A stretch of DNA of 64,000 bases from CAWJMD01 sp963700925. GTDB taxonomy: Bacteria; Actinomycetota; Actinomycetes; Actinomycetales; CAWJMD01. A program made the translations under genes and the position numbers. Positions 8,366-15,987 of this stretch are shown in pieces. How positions within the stretch are numbered: the first letter of the stretch is position 1; each line of letters starts with the position of its first letter. The notes beneath the pieces were generated by a model. That model was not told where the DNA came from, did not search any database, and saw nothing but the letters and a program-made list of their open reading frames with translations. The stretch lies in NCBI GenBank assembly GCA_963700925.1, contig OY969553.1:620001-684000 (forward strand), read 5' to 3'.

Positions 8366-9600
8366 GGCAGACCTCCTTCGAGCAGCTCGTGGGCCCGTGC
8401 GCGGGCCCAGGTCTCCGCGGCCAGCACCCGGTCGAGGTCGGCGTCGCGGGGGTGGTCCTCGCGCTCCGGTGCCTGCGACCAGTCGGCGACCACCTTCCCT
8501 ACAGTGTCCACGATCGCGGTGAAAGTGATGTCCCCGGCCAGGAATGCGTCCACACACTCCTCGTTCGCCGCGTTGTAGACGCCGGGGTACGTGCCCCCTT
8601 CCGCTCCGACCTGGCGGGCGAGCCGGACGGCCGGGAACGCGTCGTCGTCGAGCGGCAGGAAGTCCCACGTCGCGGCCTCGGTCCAGTCGCACGGGGCGGC
8701 GGCTCCGGGCACCCGGTCGGGCCAGCCGAGGGCGAGGGCCACCACCAGGCGCATGTCGGGCGGCGAGGCCTGCAGGAGCGTGGAGCCGTCGACGAACTCG
8801 ACCATCGAGTGGACGACGGACTGCGGGTGCACGACGACCTCGATCTGCTCGAACGGCACCCCGAAGAGGAGGTGCGCCTCGATCACCTCGAGGCCCTTGT
8901 TGACCAGTGTCGCCGAGTTTGTGGTGATCACGGGTCCCATTGCCCAGGTCGGGTGTGCCAGCGCGTCGGCGGGGGTCATCTGCTCCAGCTCGGCGCGCGA
9001 GCGTCCGCGGAACGGTCCACCCGATGCCGTCACCACCAGCTTCTTCACCTCGCCGGCGCTGCCGCCGCGCAGGCACTGCGCCAGCGCCGAGTGCTCGGAG
9101 TCGACCGGCCGGATGCGGTCGGTGGCGCCCGGACCCATGCCGCCGGCGGCGCGCGCGGCGTCGACCACGAGCTGTCCGCCGACGATGAGCGACTCCTTGT
9201 TGGCCAGCGCGAGGGTGCTTCCCGCCTGCAGCGCGGCCAGAGTGGGCCGCAGCCCGATCGACCCGGTCACCCCGTTCAGCACCACCTCGGTGCCCGCCCC
9301 AGCGACCTCGACGACCCCGTCCGGCCCGTCGAGCACCTCGGGCGCGTACCCGTCCATCCCCGCCTCTCGGGCGTGGGCGCAGATCGCCTCCATGACGGAC
9401 GGACGAGCGCCCGCCCGAGCGACCGCCACCCGCTCGACGCGCAGCTCAACGGCCTGGCGGGCCAGCAGGTCGACACGCCCAGCGTCACCGCCCCCGGCGG
9501 CCAGTGCCACGACCTCGAACCGGTCAGGATTCGCGCGGACGACGTCGACGGCCTGGGTGCCGATCGACCCGGTCGAGCCCAGCAGAGCAATCTGTGTCAC
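8362..9600 (-). CDS. dxr: 1-deoxy-D-xylulose 5-phosphate reductoisomerase
   Basis: Dxr (IspC) catalyses the NADPH-dependent first committed step of the methylerythritol phosphate pathway. The protein is 412 residues from GTG 9598-9600 and begins MTQIALLGSTGSIG, the Rossmann NADPH site. Other landmarks are LALANKESLIVGG, the catalytic/metal region VDSEHSALAQCL, TASGGPFRG, and MGPVITTNSATLVNKG followed by HPQSVVHSMVEF. Upstream in-frame codons exist, but they fall in the divergent promoter region and do not resemble Dxr. With ispG two genes away, two pathway enzymes share one operon. Confidence 0.96.
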   Translation of the reverse strand: MTQIALLGSTGSIGTQAVDVVRANPDRFEVVALAAGGGDAGRVDLLARQAVELRVERVAVARAGARPSVMEAICAHAREAGMDGYAPEVLDGPDGVVEVAGAGTEVVLNGVTGSIGLRPTLAALQAGSTLALANKESLIVGGQLVVDAARAAGGMGPGATDRIRPVDSEHSALAQCLRGGSAGEVKKLVVTASGGPFRGRSRAELEQMTPADALAHPTWAMGPVITTNSATLVNKGLEVIEAHLLFGVPFEQIEVVVHPQSVVHSMVEFVDGSTLLQASPPDMRLVVALALGWPDRVPGAAAPCDWTEAATWDFLPLDDDAFPAVRLARQVGAEGGTYPGVYNAANEECVDAFLAGDITFTAIVDTVGKVVADWSQAPEREDHPRDADLDRVLAAETWARARAHELLEGGLP

Positions 9601-9808
9601 GGAACCAGTCTCCCCCGTCGTGGTCGGTACGACTTTTCGTTGCGCGGTCACCCAGTGTGTGCCGAACTTGCTGCCCAACCCCCACATGGCTGAAAAAACG
9701 GGTCTATTCAACATCAATCCGCTCAACTACAGTCACCGCGGACGATGCTGCAGCCTCTCCTTGAATCGCACAACGATGTGCGGGGCTGCGCGATTGCTGG
9801 GGGTTCAC
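9601..9808. promoter_or_regulatory. Divergent promoter region of dxr and panD/biosynthetic run
   Basis: This is the only sizeable gap before the biosynthetic genes. It contains an AT-richer stretch at about 9688-9732, including a run of six A, that could hold promoters in both directions. TACAGT at 9728-9733 is a possible -10 hexamer for the plus strand, but no convincing -35 accompanies it. I see no clear operator palindrome. Confidence 0.4.
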
Positions 9809-10180
9809 ATGCTCCGCACGATGCTCAAGTCGAAGGTGCACAGGGCGACCGTGACCCGGGCCGACCTGCACTACGTCGGCTCGCTGACGGTCGACCGTGA
9901 CCTGATGGACGCCGCCGACCTGCTCCCGGGCGAGCAGGTGCACGTCGTCGACGTGACCAACGGCGCCCGGCTGGAGACCTACGTCATCGAGGGCGAGCGC
10001 GGCTCGGGCGTGATCGGCGTGAACGGCGCCGCCGCCCACCTCGTGCACCCGGGCGACCTGGTCATCATCATCTCGTACGCGATGGTGGCGGACGAGGAGG
10101 CGAAGGGCATCGTCCCGCGCGTGGTCTTCGTCGACGAGGCCAACACGATCCAGCACACCGGGCAGGATCTTGACCGCTGA
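9809..10180 (+). CDS. panD: Aspartate 1-decarboxylase
   Basis: PanD makes beta-alanine from L-aspartate using a self-generated pyruvoyl group. The 123-residue protein starts MLRTMLKSKVHRATVT, and the Gly24-Ser25 autocleavage site is present in YVGSLTVD, so the enzyme should mature normally. Other conserved parts are LPGEQVHVVDVTNGAR and GVNGAAAHLVHPGDLVIIISYA. It is the first gene of the plus-strand run, and the next gene starts 11 nt before its stop. It may be the sole housekeeping copy for pantothenate/CoA, or it may supply beta-alanine or extra phosphopantetheine to the NRPS/PKS. Confidence 0.95.
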   Translation: MLRTMLKSKVHRATVTRADLHYVGSLTVDRDLMDAADLLPGEQVHVVDVTNGARLETYVIEGERGSGVIGVNGAAAHLVHPGDLVIIISYAMVADEEAKGIVPRVVFVDEANTIQHTGQDLDR

Positions 10181-11264
10181 CCACGGGCGGTCGCCCGCGG
10201 AGGTCCTGGTCGTGGTCGGTACCGGGTCACTCGCGCGCTCGACCTGCCTGGCGATGAGCCTCCTTGTCGACCGGCCGCTGCGCTTGGTCGTCGTCGGGCG
10301 TACCGCGTCCAAGGTCAACGACCTCGTCCACGCGTCGGCAGTGCGGGCACGCCTGATCGGGGCGCCGGTGCAGGTCGACGGCGAGGTGGCTCCCGATCCG
10401 CGCACCTGGTCAGAGGTGCTGGCGCGGCTGAGGCCTGCCGGGGTGCTGCTCGCTTCGTCGACCCAGTCCCCTTGGGAGGGCACTACCTCGCCCTCGGCGT
10501 GGACCGATCTGCTGGGCCGCGTGGGTTTCGGCGTGACCCTGCCGTTCCACACCGAGCTGGCCATCCCGCTCGCCGAGGCCGCCCGCGACTGCGGCGCCTG
10601 GCTGGTCAACGCCTGCTTCCCGGACGCCGTGAACCCGCTGCTGAACCGACTCGGCCTGCCCGTGCTCTGCGGGCCGGGCAACGTGGCGATCCTGGCTGCA
10701 CACCTGCGCCTGGCCCTCGGGGTCGCGGACCCCGCTCGGCTGCACGTCGTGGCACACCACCGGCACCTGCACCCCGACGACCAGGGGGAGGCGCGCGTCT
10801 GGCTCGACGAGGTGCCCCAGACGGACGTCGGTGCACTGCTGGCCTCCGGCCGCTCGACCGTCGGGGAGCGCCTCAACGACATCACCGGGCTGACGACCGC
10901 ACAGCTGCTGCTCGCCCTGCTGGGTGACGAGATGCGACCCGACCACTGCCCTGGCCCGCTCGGCCTGCCCGGCGGCTACCCCGTCCATGCCGGACGGGGA
11001 ATCGTCCAACTTCGTCTGCCGCGACGTATCACGGAGCAGGAAGCGTTGCTCCTCAACGAGGAAGCAGCCGTGCGCGACGGGGTTGTCGTGGAACGCGACC
11101 GGGTCCGCTTCACCGGGCTCGGCGAGGACTCTGGCGACCTGCCCACCGCTTTCGCGGTGGCCGATCTGCCGTCCGTCACCCAGTTGCTGAACGACCTGCG
11201 CGAACGCCTGCGCGCACTGCCGGCCGGCGTGCCGGCGCCAGCACTCGTCGAGGGGACCCGATGA
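10170..11264 (+). CDS. NAD(P)-binding Rossmann-fold protein of the biosynthetic cluster
   Basis: This 364-residue protein has an N-terminal dinucleotide-binding fold (VLVVVGTGSLARSTCLA near residue 11, then LRLVVVGRTASKV). The middle contains NACFPDAVNPLLNRLG and VLCGPGNVAILAAHLR. It resembles dehydrogenases acting on amino or imino acids in layout, but I cannot name a family. TTG 10170-10172 is taken as the start because it lies 11 nt inside panD and directly precedes the Rossmann motif; a later GTG in the motif would truncate the fold. Its stop overlaps the next gene start (ATGA). It probably makes or modifies a building block together with the following gene. Confidence 0.7.
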   Translation: MTADHGRSPAEVLVVVGTGSLARSTCLAMSLLVDRPLRLVVVGRTASKVNDLVHASAVRARLIGAPVQVDGEVAPDPRTWSEVLARLRPAGVLLASSTQSPWEGTTSPSAWTDLLGRVGFGVTLPFHTELAIPLAEAARDCGAWLVNACFPDAVNPLLNRLGLPVLCGPGNVAILAAHLRLALGVADPARLHVVAHHRHLHPDDQGEARVWLDEVPQTDVGALLASGRSTVGERLNDITGLTTAQLLLALLGDEMRPDHCPGPLGLPGGYPVHAGRGIVQLRLPRRITEQEALLLNEEAAVRDGVVVERDRVRFTGLGEDSGDLPTAFAVADLPSVTQLLNDLRERLRALPAGVPAPALVEGTR

Positions 11265-12794
11265 CCGAGCAGCCTCCCACTCTCACGGCTGAGCCGACCC
11301 TCACGACGTCGGAGTCTCGAGGGCAGACATCTGGGCGGACATCTGGACCGACATCTGGGCCGACATCTCGGGCCGACATCTGGGCCGACATCTGGGCCGA
11401 CATCTGGCTGTGGCAGGTACGTCAACCTGCTGGCCGACTTCTACGACGAGCTGCCGGCGAGCATCGCCGCGTGCGTCGCCGACACGTCGCCCGGCGTGGG
11501 AGCGTCCTTCAGCCCCGGGTTCGACGTCCCTCCGCTCGACCCCGCGGTCCTCGCCTACCTGGAGGTGGCCCAGGCCGGATGGCACGAGCTGGGCGAGTAC
11601 CGCGGACGCCGCCTGGTGCTGATGGACCTGGCCGGCAACCCCGGCACGCACACGACCAAGACCTTCCCGTCCCTGCTCATCGTCGCGAGGGCGGTCGCCC
11701 ACATCCAGGCGACCGGCGAGTCGCTGATGATCTTCTCGCCGACGTCGGCGAACAAGGGCACTGCCCTGCGCGATGCCGTGCTGCGGGCCATCGACTGCGG
11801 GCTGGTGGAGCCGCACCAGCTGCGAGTGGCGGTGCTCGCCCCGGAGGACTGCCGCGACAAGCTCCGTGACAGCGCCCTGATGTCGGACCCCGACCTGCGT
11901 GAGCTGAACCCGCTGCTGCTCTACACCGGTGACGGGCCCTCGGAGCAGGTGAAGGCCGTGGGCAAGGCGTTCGTGGACGGCTACGCCGACCGGCTCACCT
12001 CGAACGGCGGCCCGCGCCTCTGGTACTCGCTCGCGCTTCCCAACTACCTCGTCGCCGACACCATGCGGGCGCACGCCGAGCAGCGGCTGGATCCGACGGA
12101 CGGACAGTCGCGGCGGGTGCACGCGCACGCGGTCTCGAGCGCCTTCGGCATGCTCGGCTATCATCGCGGCCGCGACGTCCTGGAGCGTCGCGGCGACGCT
12201 CGTCCGCAGGACCGGCCGGGCACGCTGCTGGTGCAGCATCTCGGGACACCCGACATGGTGCTCAGCCTCCGCAACGGCTCGGTCGACCGCGCGGGGCTGC
12301 CTGCCTACACCCGCGGGGACGACGGCCTGTTGCACCAGGACGAGGACCCGCACTACCCGTCCAGGACGCACGCGACCGACGAGGTGCTCGACCCGACCTT
12401 CTACACGCACGCCCCCGTCACGTCACCCGAGATGAACGCCATCATCGGGCGGCACGGTGGTGACGGCGTCGTCGTGTCGCTGGCGGAGTGCCTCGAGCGC
12501 TACCCACAGCTGCGGGAGCGGATGCCGGCCGGCACCCGGCCGCTGCCGGCCGACCCGCGCTGCCTGCGTGAGTGGTCTCTCGTGATGGCGTACACGGGTG
12601 TCTGCAACGCCATCGACCGAGGGCTGGTGGACGCGGACGAGGTCGTGCTGCACGGGTCCGGTTGGTACTCGACGGACGACTACGCGCCCGTCCCCGAGCA
12701 AGGTCTGACGCCCGTCGAGAACGTGGACGACATCGCAGCCGCCCTCCTCCCCGCACTGGAGGCCACCGAAGGACCGGGCGGGCGGTACGCGTGA
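11261..12794 (+). CDS. DUF6002-like / fold-type II PLP-like protein with a 1-nt frameshift in a 5' repeat
   Basis: ATG 11261 overlaps the previous stop. The first frame (residues 1 to about 34: MTEQPPTLTAEP..., then TSGP repeats) passes into seven copies of a 12-nt repeat, one of which is 13 nt long (extra base near 11369). All conserved sequence continues in the next frame, from YVNLLADFYDELPASIA to the end, giving 510 residues if the extra base is removed. The body looks like a fold-type II PLP enzyme: NPGTHTTKTFP may carry the lysine, SPTSANKGTALRDAVLRA resembles the phosphate/Asn loop, and LHGSGWYS lies near the end. From memory it matches the uncharacterised DUF6002 family of natural-product clusters. 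GTG 11496 is a poorer alternative start that would lose conserved residues. Confidence 0.65.
11326..11410 (+). repeat. Seven-copy 12-nt tandem repeat in a gene 5' end
   Basis: Units of gacatctgggcc begin at 11326, 11338, 11350, 11362, 11375, 11387 and 11399. Six units are 12 nt; the one at 11362-11374 has an extra C. In the intended frame they encode Thr-Ser-Gly-Pro repeats, and the 13-nt unit breaks the frame. Confidence 0.95.
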
Positions 12795-14494
12795 GTGTCA
12801 CCGAGGCCGAGCACGACCTGGCTGACGACGTCGCCATCGTGGGGATGTCGGGCAGGTTCCCCGAGTCCCCCAGCGTCGACGCCCTGTGGCGCAACCTGGT
12901 CGACGGTGTCGACCTCGTGCACGACTACAGCCGCGACGAGCTCGCCGACCTCGGGGTGCCCGCGGAGCTGGTGCAGACCCCCGGCTACGTGGCGTCGGGC
13001 GGGCGCATCGAGGGAGTGGAGAGCTTCGACGCCGAGCTGTTCGGGTTCTCCGCGGCCGAGGCTTCTGAGGCGGACCCGCAGCACCGCATCTTCCTCGAGC
13101 AGGCCTGGGCAGCGCTGGAGCACAGCGGGTATCGGCCGCGTGACGGCGCTGGGGCTGTCGGGGTCTTCGCCGGCACCAGCGTGAACCGGTACTTCCTGTA
13201 CCACCTGTTCGGCCGGACCGGGCTGGGGGCCTCCGGCGGGTCCGGCGGTCTCGACTGGCATGACTGGCAGGCCCGCATCTCGGGCCCCTGGACGCCGGAC
13301 CACCTGCCTGCCCAGGTCGCCTACCGACTCGGACTGACCGGCCCGGCCGTGGCCACCCAGACGGCATGTTCCAGCGGTCTCGTGGCCGTGTGCCAGGCGG
13401 CGCAGAGCCTGCTCGACTTCCGCTGCGACATGGCCGTGGCCGGGGCGTCGGCCGTGACGTGGCCCTGGTACCGGCACGTTCCGGGTGGTCTGGTGTCCGT
13501 AGACGGGCGCTGCCGGGCCTTCGACGCGAGCGCGACAGGGACCGGCTACGGCAGCGGCGCGGCCGTGGTCGTCCTGCGCAGGCTGACCGACGCGCTCGAT
13601 GACGGCGACACGGTGCACGCCGTGATCCGCGGGTTCGCAGTCACCAACGACGGGCGGCACCGGGCGGGATACACGGCCCCGGGCGCCGACGGGCAGAGCG
13701 CTGTCGTCGCCGAGGCCCTCGCTGCCGCGCAGCTGCCCGGCAGCGCGATCGGGATGCTGGAGGCGCACGGGTCGGGCACGCCGGTGGGCGACGCCCTCGA
13801 GGTGCACGCCCTGCGAGCGGCCATGCCCGACCTGCCGGCGGCGTCATGCGCGCTGACGTCGGTCAAGACGTCCGTGGGCCACCTCGACGCGGCCGCAGGG
13901 GTGACCAGCCTGATCAAGGCGGTGATGGCGGTGCGGGAGGGCATCGTCCCGGCGAACCTGCACCTGCGGACCCCCGCGCCATCGCTGCAGGGTGCCGACT
14001 GCCCGTTCGTCGTCCCGGCGGAGACGACACCGTGGCGGCGGGACGAGGTCCGCAGGGCGGGAGTCTCGTCCTTCGGGCTCGGCGGGACGAACGCGCACGT
14101 GGTGGTCGAGCAGCCCCCGGCACGTCTGGCCCCGCGACCCTCCTCGCGCGGTCGGTGGACGCTGCCGCTGAGCGCCATGAGCGCGGGACAGCTGCGGCTG
14201 GTGGCACAGGACCTGCACGACCACCTCGCGGCCCACCCCGACCTGCCGCTCGACGACGTCGAGCACACGCTGCGGACCGGTCGAGCCGGTCTGCCGGTCA
14301 GCACGGCCGTTGAGTGCGTCGACCTGCCGTCCGCCCTCCAGGGGCTGCAGGCGACGGCCGATGGCCGCGAGCTCGAGCACTCATCTGTCGGAGCCAGCGA
14401 GCCGTCATCGGGGCGCAGGGTGCCACTGCCGACGTACCCGTTCGCACGGACCAGGCACTGGATCCCGCTGCCGGAACTGGTCGGGCGCCCGTGA
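12791..14494 (+). CDS. Stand-alone ketosynthase with C-terminal linker
   Basis: This 567-residue single-domain PKS protein has KS residues 10 to about 440 with an intact triad: Cys193 in TACSSG, His in EAHGSGTPVGD and the His of KTSVGHLDAAAG. After GTNAHVVVEQ there is a linker of about 110 residues ending VPLPTYPFARTRHWIP, the sequence that normally follows an AT or KS-AT linker, so it looks like a PKS module cut down to its KS. There is no AT, ACP or reductive domain. It could condense a carrier-bound acyl group in trans with the downstream PKS or act as a decarboxylating or transfer KS. GTG 12791 overlaps the previous stop. Confidence 0.9.
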   Translation: MSVTEAEHDLADDVAIVGMSGRFPESPSVDALWRNLVDGVDLVHDYSRDELADLGVPAELVQTPGYVASGGRIEGVESFDAELFGFSAAEASEADPQHRIFLEQAWAALEHSGYRPRDGAGAVGVFAGTSVNRYFLYHLFGRTGLGASGGSGGLDWHDWQARISGPWTPDHLPAQVAYRLGLTGPAVATQTACSSGLVAVCQAAQSLLDFRCDMAVAGASAVTWPWYRHVPGGLVSVDGRCRAFDASATGTGYGSGAAVVVLRRLTDALDDGDTVHAVIRGFAVTNDGRHRAGYTAPGADGQSAVVAEALAAAQLPGSAIGMLEAHGSGTPVGDALEVHALRAAMPDLPAASCALTSVKTSVGHLDAAAGVTSLIKAVMAVREGIVPANLHLRTPAPSLQGADCPFVVPAETTPWRRDEVRRAGVSSFGLGGTNAHVVVEQPPARLAPRPSSRGRWTLPLSAMSAGQLRLVAQDLHDHLAAHPDLPLDDVEHTLRTGRAGLPVSTAVECVDLPSALQGLQATADGRELEHSSVGASEPSSGRRVPLPTYPFARTRHWIPLPELVGRP

Positions 14495-15987
14495 CCGTTC
14501 ACCCCACCACGACGGCAGGCGCCGTCGACGAGACGAGCTGGTTCGCCCGGCCGCGCGACACTCGCGCGCCGGTGCTCCTGTTCTGCCTGCCGTATGCGGG
14601 GGCCGGGTCCAGCGTGTTCGCCGGGTGGCAGGAGGCACTGGGCGCCGAGATCGGGGTCCAGCCGGTGGTGCTGCCAGGCCGGGAGCGGCGGTACGGCGAC
14701 GAGGGCCCGCTCGACGTGGCACAGATCGCCGACGCCATCACGGCACGCGCCGACCGGCCGTACGCCTTGTACGGGCACTCGCTCGGGGGCCGGCTCTGCT
14801 TCGAGGTGACGCGCGAGCTGCGGCGCCGCGGGTCTCGCCTGCCCTCGCACGTCTACCTCGGGGCGACCCGGCCGCCGGACCTCGACGAACCACTGTCGAC
14901 CGTGGCCTCGGCTCCCGACGCGGAGCTGCTAGACCGTCTGGTCGGCCTCGGAGGCATCCCCGCCGCGCTCGCCGCCGACCGCGACTTGCTGGAGTTCGCG
15001 CTCCCGGCGATGCGGATGGACTTCGGCTGGCTGCACGCCTACCGCTACGGCGTCGAAACCCCGCTGCCGGTCCCGCTCACGGTGTTCGGCGGCAGCGGTG
15101 ACCACGTCGTGCCGGCCCGCTATCTGGGGGGCTGGCGCCGCCACACCAGCGCCAGGTTCCGGCTCCACGTCGTGCCCGGCGACCACTTCTTCCTGCATCG
15201 CCACCGTGACCGCATCGCCGAGCAGGTCAGGCGTGATCTCCTGGCCACTGGCCGTACCCCACTGGCGCTGCCGGCCGAGCGGGCCGTGCACCTGTGGCAC
15301 GCGGACCTCGACTCGATCGAGCCCGGCACCGTGGGCGACCTCGTGTCGCCTTCGGAGCGCGCCAGAGCGGCTCGACTCCGAAACCCGTTGCACGCAAAGC
15401 GCTTTCTGACACGCTCGGCTCTGCTTCGACGGCTTCTGCAGCACTACGGTGTCTCGCCCGGCACCGAGGAGTTCGCCACTGGATCGCGCGGCAAGCCCTA
15501 CCTGCCCGGAGGGTCCTCGCCCCAGTTCAGCGTCGCGCACTCGCAGGGGGTCGCGGTGATGGCCATCGCCGCCGACGGCATCGGGGTGGACGTCGAGCGC
15601 GACGTGCCGATGCCCGACCCGCAGGCCTTCGCCGATGGAGCGCTGTCGGCGGCGGAGCGTGAGGTGCTGTCGTCCGACCCTGACCCGGACCGGCTCTGCC
15701 TGTTGTTCTGGACAGCGAAGGAAGCGGTGCTGAAGGCGAGCGGTGACGGCCTGTCGGTCGAGCCGGACCACGTGTGCTTCGCGGACTGCGCGCGGGCCCT
15801 TCGGGCCCGTGGCTCAGTCATTTCGGAACCGTGGCGAGCCGTGGTTCCCCCTGGGGTCGCGCGCCTGCGGGACTGGTGGGTGCACCACCTCGACCTGGAC
15901 GGTGCGCTCGCTGCGGTCGCTACCCACGACCGAGAACCGTGGCTCACGGTGACGGACGCGTCCGAGCTCGGTGAGGGCGCTACATGA
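14491..15987 (+). CDS. Type II thioesterase fused to Sfp-type phosphopantetheinyl transferase
   Basis: This 498-residue two-domain protein has at residues 20 to about 250 an alpha/beta-hydrolase of the editing TEII family: LLFCLPYAGAGSSVF, GHSLGG with Ser97, and GDHFFLH carrying the catalytic His. Residues from about 258 form an Sfp-type PPTase: FLTRSALLRRLL, FSVAHSQGVAVMAI, GIGVDVERD with the Mg-binding acids, and WTAKEAVLKASGDGL (Trp407, Lys410, Glu411). The PPTase converts apo-PCP/ACP domains to holo form, and the TEII hydrolyses mis-primed or stalled carriers. Putting both carrier-maintenance activities in one chain is unusual. GTG 14491 overlaps the KS stop (GTGA). Confidence 0.92.
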   Translation: MTVHPTTTAGAVDETSWFARPRDTRAPVLLFCLPYAGAGSSVFAGWQEALGAEIGVQPVVLPGRERRYGDEGPLDVAQIADAITARADRPYALYGHSLGGRLCFEVTRELRRRGSRLPSHVYLGATRPPDLDEPLSTVASAPDAELLDRLVGLGGIPAALAADRDLLEFALPAMRMDFGWLHAYRYGVETPLPVPLTVFGGSGDHVVPARYLGGWRRHTSARFRLHVVPGDHFFLHRHRDRIAEQVRRDLLATGRTPLALPAERAVHLWHADLDSIEPGTVGDLVSPSERARAARLRNPLHAKRFLTRSALLRRLLQHYGVSPGTEEFATGSRGKPYLPGGSSPQFSVAHSQGVAVMAIAADGIGVDVERDVPMPDPQAFADGALSAAEREVLSSDPDPDRLCLLFWTAKEAVLKASGDGLSVEPDHVCFADCARALRARGSVISEPWRAVVPPGVARLRDWWVHHLDLDGALAAVATHDREPWLTVTDASELGEGAT

